A DNA stretch of 64,000 nucleotides from Verrucomicrobiia bacterium (GCA_019694135.1 JAIBCM010000004.1:211604-275603); one strand, 5' to 3'. Shown: positions 27,605 through 36,557, counted from the stretch's first letter. The notes: generated by a model from the sequence alone, not told the origin. Numbers and translations are program-made.

Positions 27605-27844
27605 ATGCCGCGCATTCCAATCCCAGGTCGATTCCGTTTTTCGTTTGTTAGTTTTGATCTGAGTGAACCGATGCATGTTCATATCCGTGAAGGAAAGCGC
27701 GGTGCAAAGTTGTGGGTGGAAAACATGTCTTTTGCTTGGAGTGATTTTAAAGAGTATGAAAATGCTGAAATCTTGCGCATTACAGAAAATTACCGTAACT
27801 TAATTTATGAGAAATGGCATGAATATGAAGATAGAATCCAATAG
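27605..27844 (+). CDS. DUF4160 protein
   Basis: A 79-aa protein from ATG at 27605, just after the AAGGGGG ribosome binding site; an upstream in-frame TTG is not needed. The conserved core is MHVHIREGKRGAKLWV and NAEILRITENYRNLIYEKWHEY, as in DUF4160. This family is almost always encoded next to DUF2442, as here, and the pair is proposed to be a toxin-antitoxin-like module. That role is not demonstrated. Confidence 0.85.
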   Translation: MPRIPIPGRFRFSFVSFDLSEPMHVHIREGKRGAKLWVENMSFAWSDFKEYENAEILRITENYRNLIYEKWHEYEDRIQ

Positions 27845-28088
27845 ATGTGTTGAAGTGGAAATTCAAGGGGAGGCATTTTTGCTTAAACTTAATGATGGTA
27901 GAAAAGTGATTGTCCCTTATGAATGCTATCCACTTTTAGCGCGCGCCACTTCAGAGCAAAGGCAAAAGGTTGAAATTTATGCTCAGGGTAGGATGTTGCA
28001 TTGGCCTTTAATTGATGAAGATATAGAGGTGGAACATATTCTGGAAGGGAAAATGCCAGTTAAGTTACAGGTGGTGGCCCATTCTTAA
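27807..28088 (+). CDS. DUF2442 protein
   Basis: A protein of up to 93 aa; ATGs at 27807, 27819 and 27825 are all possible starts, and all overlap the DUF4160 end. The core EAFLLKLNDGRKVIVPYECYPLLARAT and the C-terminal WPLIDEDIEVEHIL match DUF2442, the partner of DUF4160. The overlap implies translational coupling. It may be the antitoxin-like member (inference). The gene is 94 nt upstream of pntAA. Confidence 0.85.
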   Translation: MRNGMNMKIESNRCVEVEIQGEAFLLKLNDGRKVIVPYECYPLLARATSEQRQKVEIYAQGRMLHWPLIDEDIEVEHILEGKMPVKLQVVAHS

Positions 28089-28182
28089 ATTTACTAAAAA
28101 TAATTTTGTTTTCTTTTTTCGTGACAAATGTCCTGTTCCCTGACTATTTTCTTTCCGAAAAAAATAGGAAACAACAAAGTTT

Positions 28183-29319
28183 ATGCTTCTTTTCTTCCCT
28201 AAGGAAAATCATCCTTCTGATAAACGAATTGCTTTAACCCCTGATGCCGCCAAGCGATTGGCAACGTTGGGTATAACTGTAGAAATTGAAAAAGGTCTTG
28301 GCGCGGGTCTTGGCTACTCTGATGAGAGCTACGAAAAAGTGGGCGCTAAACTGAGTTCGGATCGCGCAGCTTCTTCAAAAAATGCTGATATGGTATTGCG
28401 CCTTCGCAAGCCGGCTTCGGAAGACATTGCCTTGTTAAAAAAAGGAGCGATTCATGTTAGTTATTTGGATCCTTTTAATGAATCGTCTTTGATTCAACAA
28501 CTGGCTCAAGCTCAAGTGAGCGCGGTAAGTATGGAGATGATTCCCCGAACGACTTTAGCTCAAAAAATGGACGCCTTAAGTTCGCAAGCCAATCTCGCGG
28601 GCTATGTAGCAGTGATTTTAGCGGCGGAACGTTTAGATAAAGTATTCCCGATGATGATGACGCCTGCGGGCACGCTCAATCCAGCGCGTGTTTTTATTAT
28701 TGGTGTGGGTGTTGCGGGTTTGCAAGCAATCGCCACTGCGAAACGTTTGGGTGCTCGGGTAGAAGCGTTTGACACGCGTCCAGTCGTGGAAGAACAGGTG
28801 CAATCGTTGGGTGCGAAGTTTGTGAAAGTGGATTTGGGCGAGACGGGTCAAACTGCGCAGGGTTACGCAAAAGAATTGACGCCTGAACAGCTCGAAAAAC
28901 AGCGTCAAGCGATGGCGAAAGTTTGTTCTTATTCTGATGTGGTGATTACAACTGCGCAAGTTTTTGGAAGAAAAGCGCCTCGTATTTTGACGCGTGCCAT
29001 GGTTGAGGGTATGCAACCAGGCAGCATTGTGATTGATATGGCGGTGGAAACGGGTGGCAATGTGGAAGGATCGCAATTGGATCAGGAAGTCGATATCAAT
29101 GGTGTAAGAGTGATTGGATTAGGCAATCTTCCGGGGCGTGTGCCGATTCATGCGAGTCAGATGTATGCCAGTAATGTGGCAAATTTTATTGAACATTTCT
29201 GGGATAAAAAGGAGAAAGTATTTCGTTTTAATACAGAGGACGAAATTTTAAAAAATTCGCTCATGACTTGTAATGGTCAGGTAGTGAATGAAGTCATTAA
29301 AAAACATCTTAATCTTTAA
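28183..29319 (+). CDS. pntAA: NAD(P) transhydrogenase, alpha subunit soluble part (PntAA)
   Basis: A 378-aa NAD(H)-binding domain I. Motifs are PKENHPSDKRIALTPDAAK at the N-terminus, MIPRTTLAQKMDALSSQANL, and the Rossmann GVGVAG (174-179) with Asp197 for the ribose. RVPIHASQMYASNV near the C-terminus is typical. It drives proton-coupled NADPH formation with PntAB and PntB. The alpha subunit is split as in Rhodospirillum and other bacteria. It is first of three consecutive genes. Confidence 0.97.
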   Translation: MLLFFPKENHPSDKRIALTPDAAKRLATLGITVEIEKGLGAGLGYSDESYEKVGAKLSSDRAASSKNADMVLRLRKPASEDIALLKKGAIHVSYLDPFNESSLIQQLAQAQVSAVSMEMIPRTTLAQKMDALSSQANLAGYVAVILAAERLDKVFPMMMTPAGTLNPARVFIIGVGVAGLQAIATAKRLGARVEAFDTRPVVEEQVQSLGAKFVKVDLGETGQTAQGYAKELTPEQLEKQRQAMAKVCSYSDVVITTAQVFGRKAPRILTRAMVEGMQPGSIVIDMAVETGGNVEGSQLDQEVDINGVRVIGLGNLPGRVPIHASQMYASNVANFIEHFWDKKEKVFRFNTEDEILKNSLMTCNGQVVNEVIKKHLNL

Positions 29320-29340
29320 ACGGTAAACGAGGAAAATTTT

Positions 29341-29616
29341 ATGTTTTTACTTTTTATTTTTGTAATCGCGATTTTTTTAGGGTTTGAATTAATTGCCAAA
29401 GTTCCCTCACAACTCCACACGCCGCTGATGTCGGGTTCCAATGCCATTTCGGGAATTACCATTGTGGCTGCTTTGGTTTCGGCAGGTCATACCGATAGTG
29501 ACGCGCTTCGAACTGTATTGGGAACCATAGCTGTAGCTTGTGCGATGGTTAATGTTGTTGGCGGTTATTGGGTGACGGATCGCATGTTGGGCATGTTCAA
29601 AAATAAGAAAAAATAA
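29341..29616 (+). CDS. pntAB: NAD(P) transhydrogenase, alpha subunit membrane part (PntAB)
   Basis: A 91-aa protein with three membrane spans. The SQLHTPLMSGSNAISGI motif in the proton channel region is the PntAB signature, and GYWVTDRMLGMF is close to the C-terminus. It joins PntB to form the membrane channel. It is 21 nt after pntAA and 4 nt before pntB. Confidence 0.96.
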   Translation: MFLLFIFVIAIFLGFELIAKVPSQLHTPLMSGSNAISGITIVAALVSAGHTDSDALRTVLGTIAVACAMVNVVGGYWVTDRMLGMFKNKKK

Positions 29617-29620
29617 ATCC

Positions 29621-30988
29621 ATGAATCTCAATCAAATCATTGAATTTTGTTATATTGTTTCGGCTGTTCTTTTCATTTTAGGCTTAAAGATGCTCAGCTC
29701 AGCCACGACGGCGCGTAAGGGTAATTTTGTTTCTGCGATTGGTATGTTGTTGGCTGTGGTAGCCACTTTAGTGCAGCAAGGCATGAGTTATCATTGGATT
29801 ATTGTGGGTTCATTAGTAGGCGCGGCGATTGGTGGAGTTGCTGCGCGCACCGTTAAAATGACAGCGATGCCGGAAATGGTGGCTTTATTTAATGGTTTTG
29901 GTGGTTTGGCTAGTTTGCTTGTTGGTTGGGCAGAGTTTCATCATAACCCAAATTCCGATTTACTTACTTTAGTTTCCACTTTTTTTGCAGTGTTAATTGG
30001 TGGCATTACTTTTACCGGTAGCGTGGTTGCGTTTGGTAAATTAAGCGAAATGATTCCGGGTAAACCCATTCTCTTTAAAGGCCAGCAATTTCTTAATGCT
30101 GTTTTATTGCTAGGAACTTTAGCAATTGGTGTTGTGATCTGCATGAATCCTACGGAAAGTTATACACTTTTCCTTGTTGCAGTTGCTTTATCTTTGGTGT
30201 TGGGCGTGCTGGCGGTCATCGGTATTGGTGGTGCTGATATGCCGGTTGTCATTTCTCTTCTCAACAGTTATTCCGGAATTGCGGGGAGTGCGGCGGGTTT
30301 TGTGATTTTAAATAGTGTTCTCATTGTTTCCGGCGCTTTGGTGGGAGCGAGTGGTATTATTTTAACGAGTATCATGTGTAAAGCGATGAACCGATCTTTG
30401 ACCAATGTTTTATTTGGTGGTGTGGGCGCTTCGAAAAAGAAGGCTGCCACATTTCATGGTGAAGCGAAACCGGTTTCAGTCGAGGACGCTTATTATCTTT
30501 TGGAAGCAGCGCAATCCGTGATTATTGTTCCGGGTTACGGGATGGCTGTGGCCCAAGCACAACATGCTGTGCGTGAATTGGGCGAACTTTTGCAAGCCAA
30601 TGGCGCGGAAGTGCGTTATGTGATTCATCCGGTTGCGGGTCGTATGCCGGGTCATATGAATGTTTTATTAGCCGAAGCAAATGTTCCATACGAACAACTC
30701 GTCGAGCCGCAAGATGTCAATCCTATCATGTCAACGGTTGATGTGGCTTTGGTTATTGGCGCAAACGATGTGGTCAATCCCGCTGCGCGCACAAACCCCG
30801 ACAGCCCGATTTACGGGATGCCTATTATTAATGTGGACGAAGCAAAGACGGTTATTGTCTCCAAACGTTCGCTTTCTGCAGGTTTTGCGGGCGTGGATAA
30901 TCCACTTTTCTTTAACGAAAATACGCGCATGCTTTTCGGCGATGCAAAGACTTCTATACAAGGACTGGTTTCGGAGTTGAAGGGATAA
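29621..30988 (+). CDS. pntB: NAD(P) transhydrogenase beta subunit
   Basis: A 455-aa protein. Residues 1-265 comprise about nine membrane spans with GNFVSAIGMLLAVV and GGADMPVVISLLNSYSG. Residues 280-455 form the NADP(H)-binding domain III: VIIVPGYGMAVAQAQHAV, HPVAGRMPGHMNVLLAEA, and VALVIGANDVVNPAA. Length and motif order are normal. It completes the three-gene pnt operon. Confidence 0.97.
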   Translation: MNLNQIIEFCYIVSAVLFILGLKMLSSATTARKGNFVSAIGMLLAVVATLVQQGMSYHWIIVGSLVGAAIGGVAARTVKMTAMPEMVALFNGFGGLASLLVGWAEFHHNPNSDLLTLVSTFFAVLIGGITFTGSVVAFGKLSEMIPGKPILFKGQQFLNAVLLLGTLAIGVVICMNPTESYTLFLVAVALSLVLGVLAVIGIGGADMPVVISLLNSYSGIAGSAAGFVILNSVLIVSGALVGASGIILTSIMCKAMNRSLTNVLFGGVGASKKKAATFHGEAKPVSVEDAYYLLEAAQSVIIVPGYGMAVAQAQHAVRELGELLQANGAEVRYVIHPVAGRMPGHMNVLLAEANVPYEQLVEPQDVNPIMSTVDVALVIGANDVVNPAARTNPDSPIYGMPIINVDEAKTVIVSKRSLSAGFAGVDNPLFFNENTRMLFGDAKTSIQGLVSELKG

Positions 30989-30994
30989 AAGTTC

Positions 30995-31447
30995 ATGCCA
31001 AAACGTGAACTTCGCTATCCTAAACAAATAGAGGATTGGCTTGTTTCATGGGGACAGCAATTGCCCCGTTCTGCATCTCTTATTTTAATAGGTTCGGGTG
31101 GTTTGCTTTGGCATGCTTATCAAGCTGGTCTGGAAATACCATTGCCTGAAAATAGTATGGATGTCGATCCGATTACTAATGATGAAATCGTGGCAGAATA
31201 TTGTTACGATGCCATGATTGGAAGTGAATTTGAATTGCAACATGGTTGGCATGTCAATTTGATGCCTAAAGAAGCTCTTGATTTGTTGCCTGAAGGATGG
31301 AAAGAAAGAGCAGTTCAAAAAAAATATGGCAATCTTGAAGTTGTAGTTCCTTCTGTAGTGGATTTAATAGCGCCTAAGCTAAAAAGAGCAGAACCTCGCG
31401 ATTTAAAGCATGTGGAATGGGCTCGTAATTGCGGATTAATGAAATAA
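30995..31447 (+). CDS. Nucleotidyltransferase-like (DUF6036/AbiEii-like) protein
   Basis: A 150-aa protein. It has a GSGGLLWHAYQ motif followed by SMDVDPI, matching the G[GS]-x-hDhD core of minimal nucleotidyltransferases, and the C-terminal VDLIAPKLKRAEPRDLKH of DUF6036-type proteins. Many such NTases are toxins of toxin-antitoxin or abortive-infection systems. The small ORF 31457-31741 starts 9 nt later and could be its partner (inference). It begins 6 nt after the pntB stop, so read-through transcription is likely. Confidence 0.6.
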   Translation: MPKRELRYPKQIEDWLVSWGQQLPRSASLILIGSGGLLWHAYQAGLEIPLPENSMDVDPITNDEIVAEYCYDAMIGSEFELQHGWHVNLMPKEALDLLPEGWKERAVQKKYGNLEVVVPSVVDLIAPKLKRAEPRDLKHVEWARNCGLMK

Positions 31448-31456
31448 ATTATAAGT

Positions 31457-31741
31457 ATGATAGTGAATTTTGAAGATCAGGCTCGTTTGCAATATACGCG
31501 ACTTTTGTGGAGGCGACAGGATTTCAGGGAAAGATTTTTAAGGCATTGGACCGATGAACGTCATCCGTATCGAGAACGTTTTCTGGAGCAGCAAACTTTA
31601 ATTGAAGAAGTATTATCGTATGAAGCCAGAGATGATGAATCGTTAGATCAAAAACTTCGTAAACAAGGTAAAAGTTTGCGCACAATGATTCGTGAAATCC
31701 CTCCCGTGTTTGGTCATTTTTGGGTTGACTCGAAGAAATGA
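31457..31741 (+). CDS. Small charged protein, unknown function
   Basis: A 94-aa soluble protein, rich in Arg, Glu and aromatic residues (QYTRLLWRRQDFRERFLRHW), predicted all-helical. I recognise no family. It lies between the NTase-like gene (9 nt) and the TPR gene, whose ATG overlaps its stop by 4 nt, so it is probably translated. Confidence 0.6.
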   Translation: MIVNFEDQARLQYTRLLWRRQDFRERFLRHWTDERHPYRERFLEQQTLIEEVLSYEARDDESLDQKLRKQGKSLRTMIREIPPVFGHFWVDSKK

Positions 31742-32523
31742 TTGAATCAGTGAAAACGATTTTAGTCATTAGCATAATTGTTTTCTTGAATGGGATGCCT
31801 AGTGCGATGGGAGCATCTCATAAAAAAAAGGAAGTAGAAGACGTTTCGAGCGTGGAAACAATTTTGAAAAAAGGTAATGCGTTGCTTGCCGAAAAAAAAT
31901 ATACTGAAGCACTTATAGAATATCAAAAGGGTTTAACATTAGTTCCAGATGCTCAAGGATTACTTTACAATGGCGGTTTAGCTGCTTTTCAAGCGGGTGA
32001 CTATTCTCAAGCGCTAAAACTTTGGAAAAAGCTTAAAAATCTGGACGCGAATGATTGGCAGGTGAGGGCGAAGTTAATTCAAACTTATCAGGCTTTAGGA
32101 AAATTATCGGATCGTGACGAGGAGCGAGAAGCGTTATGGGACCTTCGAAAAAGCGAAAGAGTGATTAGTTTAATTCGAACCGAATATTATGTCCGAGAAC
32201 AAACTGAATTTGCCGGAAGAAGGATAATGGTTTCAGAGAATTTTGAGTTAAAAGGGGAGGTGCCAACGCGCTACGTTTTCTCTGTTTTAAATGAAGAAGA
32301 GCAACCGGTTTATAGAATTTTATTGCGCTGCGATGTTGCCATGGATGAGCTGGATGAAGACTTGGACGAGTCAGAGAAACCTTTATTCCATCTCGACGGT
32401 TATTTTAAGGATGATCGTCATGAAGCTTATCAAGTCTATGGAGAAGAACCCATATATGATGAAGTGCGGCAAACGGTAGAAAAACTTATTGAAAAACAGG
32501 TTAAAGTGGGACGACTACCTTAA
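31738..32523 (+). CDS. Exported TPR protein
   Basis: A 261-aa protein with a signal peptide (1-28, ending AMGA) and two TPR-like units (LKKGNALLAEKKYTEALIEY, LYNGGLAAFQAGDYSQALKL), followed by a C-terminal beta/alpha domain of about 110 residues that I do not recognise. Probably periplasmic. The ATGA overlap with the preceding gene suggests coupling. Confidence 0.7.
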   Translation: MIESVKTILVISIIVFLNGMPSAMGASHKKKEVEDVSSVETILKKGNALLAEKKYTEALIEYQKGLTLVPDAQGLLYNGGLAAFQAGDYSQALKLWKKLKNLDANDWQVRAKLIQTYQALGKLSDRDEEREALWDLRKSERVISLIRTEYYVREQTEFAGRRIMVSENFELKGEVPTRYVFSVLNEEEQPVYRILLRCDVAMDELDEDLDESEKPLFHLDGYFKDDRHEAYQVYGEEPIYDEVRQTVEKLIEKQVKVGRLP

Positions 32524-32560
32524 AAATTAAAAAATATTTAAAGAAAGTAAATTGTGATTT

Positions 32561-32842
32561 GTGAAAATTTCTAAAGAATATGTTTCGCCGTTGGCAAGAA
32601 TGCGTAATCTTGGTCCTAAAAGTGCTGAATTGATAGAGTCAATTGGTATTTTTGATGCTAAAGCATTAGCTAATGCTGGCACTTTAGAAGTTTGCCATAA
32701 ACTTATTTTAGCCGGACATGTGATTTCCTTGAATATGGCTTATGCGATTCAAGGAGCATTAATGGATTGTGACTGGCGACGAATTCCAATAGAATTCCGT
32801 CGATATTTAGCTGTTGAGTTTAAAAAAATTAAGTCTCGTTAA
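32561..32842 (+). CDS. TfoX C-terminal-domain protein
   Basis: A 93-aa protein starting at GTG 32561. The sequence LARMRNLGPKSAELIESIGI is a helix-hairpin-helix-like motif typical of the TfoX/Sxy C-terminal domain, and FDAKALANAGTLEVCHKL follows it. In Proteobacteria the full TfoX regulates competence. Here only the C-terminal domain is present, so a regulatory role is uncertain. Confidence 0.82.
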   Translation: MKISKEYVSPLARMRNLGPKSAELIESIGIFDAKALANAGTLEVCHKLILAGHVISLNMAYAIQGALMDCDWRRIPIEFRRYLAVEFKKIKSR

Positions 32843-32894
32843 TTTAACAATTTTTATCCTTAAATTAAATTTTGGATCAAAAAATATATTTTGA

Positions 32895-33566
32895 TTACGC
32901 CTTAATTTCTTGGACGCCTTCAACCTTTTGTAATTGCTCTACCAAAGTCAAAATCGTTTCGCGCGACGGGCTTCGCTCCAATTCAAATTGAGCATAATCT
33001 TTATTGGGTGAATGCCCTTGTTTTAACGTCAATTGTTTGACAGTAAGGCCGGAAGCTTGAAAGAGGTCTTCAATTTTTTTCAAAGATGTTTCATGACGAT
33101 TAATCAACAGCGTGACCAGATTTTTTTGTCGAGGAAACAAACGTCTTTCCCAAGGTTTGATGACTGCGAGAATGACGACGATTAATCCTGTGCTCGCAAA
33201 GGCCGCAAAATAAAGTCCGCCGCCCACTGCCAACCCCACACCTGCCATGGTCCAAAGACTTGCCGCGGTTGTAAGACCGCGAATGATTTCTTGTCGGAAA
33301 AATAAAATCGTGCCCGCGCCGAGAAAACCAATCCCACTCACTACTTGAGCCGCAACTCGCGAAGGATCTAAAATGGCCTGCGGATTGGTCAAAATATCAG
33401 CAAACCCAAATGAAGAAACGATCATGATTAAAGCTGATCCGAGACAAACCAGCATGTGCGTCCGCAATCCCGCTGCCCATTCCAACCGCTCACGTTCTAA
33501 CCCTACAATACCACCCAAGATGGCTGATGTGACAAGTCGAAGAATGATTTCCTGATACGATAACAT
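32895..33566 (-). CDS. MgtC/SapB-family membrane protein
   Basis: A 223-aa protein. Residues 1-140 carry about four membrane spans with the MgtC motif ILGGIVGLERERLEWAAGLR and GIGFLGAGTILFF. The C-terminal region of about 75 residues is an ACT-like beta/alpha domain (VTLLINRHETSLKKIEDLF). In other bacteria MgtC is linked to Mg-limited growth and membrane potential. No Mg riboswitch is evident in the 28-nt gap upstream. Confidence 0.9.
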   Translation of the reverse strand: MLSYQEIILRLVTSAILGGIVGLERERLEWAAGLRTHMLVCLGSALIMIVSSFGFADILTNPQAILDPSRVAAQVVSGIGFLGAGTILFFRQEIIRGLTTAASLWTMAGVGLAVGGGLYFAAFASTGLIVVILAVIKPWERRLFPRQKNLVTLLINRHETSLKKIEDLFQASGLTVKQLTLKQGHSPNKDYAQFELERSPSRETILTLVEQLQKVEGVQEIKA

Positions 33567-33594
33567 GATTGAAAGTAGTAAGAATACCTAAACT

Positions 33595-34863
33595 TTAAAA
33601 TTTTGCAGCATCAAACTCAACGTCATCGGTTGATAAATCCTCATGTTTTAATTCGAATTCGGAGCGAGTGGTAGAGAGGCGTAAAGAATCGTCAACTAAA
33701 GATAAATCTTCCAAGGTTTTGCCACTAACACCTCCGCCTAATTTTGCGAGCTTTTCTCCACTGGGACGCACCATTCTTTCGTAACTGCCCACCGCATCAT
33801 TGTAAGCAGAATTCGCTCGAGTCAATCCGCTACGAATTTTTTCTAAATGTTCAGTAAATTTCGTGACTCGCAAATATAATTCTTGTGCCGCAACGGCAAT
33901 TTGACGGGCATTTTCGGTTTGCGCCTGTTGTTGCCAGTTCATACTGACCGAACGCAAAATCGCAATCAACGAGCAGGGGGTCGCGACAAGAATTCTTTTA
34001 TTTTGTGCCCAAATCATTAAATCGCGATCGCCTTCAAGCGCCGCGCTAAAGAGCGATTCTGCCGGTAAAAATAAAACCACATGATCCAGAGCATTCGGAA
34101 ACTGCTTAGGATAATCGCGATCGGCTAAATTTTTAATTGTCGCTTTTAATTTATTGGCATGTGCCGCCAAAGCTTCGGCACGTTTGATTTCATCCGCTGT
34201 ATCAATAGCCTCAAGAAAATCCAAATCCGGCACTTTCGCATCCACAATAATCATTCGATCGCCCGGTAATTTCACAATTAAATCCGGTTTACTTTCGCCA
34301 CTCTGCGCTTGCACCGAAAAATCGCAATGAGCACTCATTCCAGCCGCTTCCACAATCCGTCGTAACGTTTCTTCACCCCAACGTCCGCGCGCTTGATTTG
34401 AGCTTAGCACTTTTCTTAACTGAAAGGTTTCATTGGATAAAAGCTGACTATTTTGCGCGAGCCCTTCCAACTGTTTTTTTACCTCGCCCAAAATTGTCGA
34501 TTGACTCGTTTCACTTTGCGCTAAGCGTCGTTGATAAGTTTCCAACTGCTGCTTCAAAGGTTCAACCAATGTTGCAATTGCCTGCTGACGTTGCGATAAA
34601 TCGCCTTTAGCCGTCTCCTGAAATTTTGCTAATGTTTCATTCGCCAATCGTAAAAATTCCGGATGCGTTTGCTTGAGAGCATCCGCGCTCAACGCTTTGA
34701 ATGCCTCCCGCAAATCGGTAAGAGCCTTTTCTTGTGACTCTTTCGCTGCTTGCAAATTTTCTGCAAAATGTGTTTTTGACTCTGCATATACCCGTTGCGC
34801 AAAAAACCAGCCAATCAAAAGGCCAATTCCTAATCCGATCAAAAGATAAATTTCGTTGGGCAT
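33595..34863 (-). CDS. rmuC: DNA recombination protein RmuC
   Basis: A 422-aa protein. It has an N-terminal TM (4-20), a coiled coil to about residue 130, and the conserved RmuC domain with ARGRWGEETLRRIVEAAGM, KPDLIVKLPGDRMIIVDAKV, and VVLFLPAESLFSAALE. The last has a nuclease-like acidic pattern. The family limits recombination at inverted repeats. The C-terminal 60 residues are acidic and variable. Standard length. Confidence 0.93.
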   Translation of the reverse strand: MPNEIYLLIGLGIGLLIGWFFAQRVYAESKTHFAENLQAAKESQEKALTDLREAFKALSADALKQTHPEFLRLANETLAKFQETAKGDLSQRQQAIATLVEPLKQQLETYQRRLAQSETSQSTILGEVKKQLEGLAQNSQLLSNETFQLRKVLSSNQARGRWGEETLRRIVEAAGMSAHCDFSVQAQSGESKPDLIVKLPGDRMIIVDAKVPDLDFLEAIDTADEIKRAEALAAHANKLKATIKNLADRDYPKQFPNALDHVVLFLPAESLFSAALEGDRDLMIWAQNKRILVATPCSLIAILRSVSMNWQQQAQTENARQIAVAAQELYLRVTKFTEHLEKIRSGLTRANSAYNDAVGSYERMVRPSGEKLAKLGGGVSGKTLEDLSLVDDSLRLSTTRSEFELKHEDLSTDDVEFDAAKF

Positions 34864-34958
34864 GATTTAATAATAGAACCTGTGTCAACCATTGCTAATA
34901 TAGTTCCTTGATTTTATAGCATTTAAAGATTAATTTTATACTGACAACATATCCGAAA

Positions 34959-35191
34959 ATGAGCGCAACTGAAATCTTTGAACAGATCAAAGCTTACCGC
35001 TTGAAGAGCGAGCCATCGTAACAATATGTTGTGGAACATGATGATTCTTGGGTTCCAGGAGGATTTTAAGCAAGCGATGATTAAAAGCTAACGATCAGAG
35101 ATGAGCAGTTGCTTTGAATGATCGCGAAGCGACGCTGGCTGTATTAAAATCAAGAAAACAACCACAGGAAATTTATATTCTTTTCTTTTAA
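34959..35191 (+). pseudogene. Decayed antitoxin-like gene (several frameshifts)
   Basis: The frame opens with ATG at 34959 (MSATEIFEQIKA) but breaks. Stitched over three reading frames it reads approximately MSATEIFEQIKA, then LPLEERAIV, QYVVEHDDSWVPGGF, KQAMIKS, and AVALNDREATLAVLKSRKQ. This resembles a small antitoxin with helical 'ALPLEERA' start. At least two frameshifts and internal stops separate the pieces, so it is a dead gene. It lies between rmuC and the CxxCH protein. Confidence 0.6.
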
Positions 35192-35228
35192 TGAAACATT
35201 GCGAAAGTCGTCCAAATCCAGTTTCCTT

Positions 35229-36458
35229 ATGAAGCTTATTAATATGTGGGTTTGTCTGCCATTTGCTTTAACACTTTTGCTTAAAGTTGAAACAGCTTTA
35301 GCCGAAGAACAAAAATTTCCCGACGCGCATGAAAAGCCGATCGAAAACTGGAAGGGGTCAGTGTTTCAATTAAGTCAGGATTATCCTCAAAAACTTGAGC
35401 CAGAAAAAGATTTAGCCTGGGAACAAATTGATTTCAAAAAAGAGCCGAAAAAATATCTCAAAGCAGTATTAAACTATGCCATCGAAGGCAACGAAGAAGT
35501 TGATTGGGCAGGGCAACATAACAAAATAAGGAAGTGGTATCATGCGCCTTGGTTGCATTGGGATTCCAATGGCAGGGAGTTTGTGCATGGATTAACGCGG
35601 GAAAGAGATTCATTGCCAGGTGAATTAGCCACATCGCAAACCAACCAATACCAAAATTGGGGAGTAGGACTTTATAATGCAGCAGGAGGTTATACGGTTG
35701 GACAGGTTTGGCAAAATCCCCAAGCCCCTGATCCTAGCAAAGCTGACTTTCCTGTAGGCACAGTTTCGGTAAAATTAATCTTCACCCAAGCTGATGAAAA
35801 AGAGGTGGCCTATTTAAAAGGCGCTAAAACCTGGGAAGCATTTATTCACGAAAACTTGAAAGACAGCTTGAAACGAAAAATTGAACCGCTTCATTTAATT
35901 CAAGTTGATCTAGCTGTGCGTGATTCCCGATCGGAAGAAACAGGGTGGGTATTTGGCGCATTTGTTTACAACGGAATGCTTCAAGGAAAAACAGTTTGGG
36001 ACAAAATGATGCCTGTCGGCCTCATGTGGGGAAATGATCCTGGCGTGACAGAAGAAATGGTGGCAGCGAAAGAAGCTGTTATTAAAGAGACGTGGTTAAA
36101 TCCTGACTTGGATTTTCTACCGAGAAAAGGCGGTTATGCGGGAAGAATGAATGGGGTGGTGGATAATCCTGTTTCATCCTGTTTATCTTGTCATTCGACA
36201 GCTCAACAGGTTCCTATTTCACCCTTGCTTCCACCTGACACCTTGCCTTTGAAACTCAAAATGCAATGGTTTCGAAATTTTAAATATCCCGAGCCTTTTG
36301 ATCAAGGGCAACAATCGCTCAACTACTCTTTGCAGTTATCGGAGGGAATACGAAATTTTAATGCTTCTCAGTTGGCAAAATATTCCGAATCCATCCCCAA
36401 TGAAAGAAAAGTTAGAACCTTTGAAAAGAAAGAAGAAGAAAAGAAAAAATCGCCATAG
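35229..36458 (+). CDS. Exported protein with a CxxCH heme-attachment motif
   Basis: A 409-aa protein from ATG at 35229; an upstream in-frame TTG is less likely. The signal peptide is residues 1-25 (ending LAEE). Distinct segments are KIRKWYHAPWLHWDSNGREF, VHGLTRERDS and, near the C-terminus, SSCLSCHSTAQQ (Cys318-x2-Cys321-His322), a c-type heme-binding motif. I recognise no catalytic domain. It is likely a periplasmic monoheme cytochrome-like protein. The tail is a run of Lys and Glu. It may be under positive regulation with the RT locus that follows, but a 339-nt gap separates them. Confidence 0.6.
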   Translation: MKLINMWVCLPFALTLLLKVETALAEEQKFPDAHEKPIENWKGSVFQLSQDYPQKLEPEKDLAWEQIDFKKEPKKYLKAVLNYAIEGNEEVDWAGQHNKIRKWYHAPWLHWDSNGREFVHGLTRERDSLPGELATSQTNQYQNWGVGLYNAAGGYTVGQVWQNPQAPDPSKADFPVGTVSVKLIFTQADEKEVAYLKGAKTWEAFIHENLKDSLKRKIEPLHLIQVDLAVRDSRSEETGWVFGAFVYNGMLQGKTVWDKMMPVGLMWGNDPGVTEEMVAAKEAVIKETWLNPDLDFLPRKGGYAGRMNGVVDNPVSSCLSCHSTAQQVPISPLLPPDTLPLKLKMQWFRNFKYPEPFDQGQQSLNYSLQLSEGIRNFNASQLAKYSESIPNERKVRTFEKKEEEKKKSP

Positions 36459-36531
36459 CTTAAAGTTGACGCCAGACTAAAGATTCTTTATAAAAATGAT
36501 TCTGTTTTTTGAAATAGGTGTTCAATGGCTC

Positions 36532-36557
36532 TTTTCGTTAGAAACGTTTAACGAAAA
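36532..36557. repeat. 9-bp perfect inverted repeat upstream of the reverse transcriptase
   Basis: TTTTCGTTA and TAACGAAAA flank an 8-base loop. It lies 74 nt after the CxxCH gene stop. It could be a terminator for that gene, but no T-tract follows, or part of an RNA element ahead of the RT. Confidence 0.5.
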
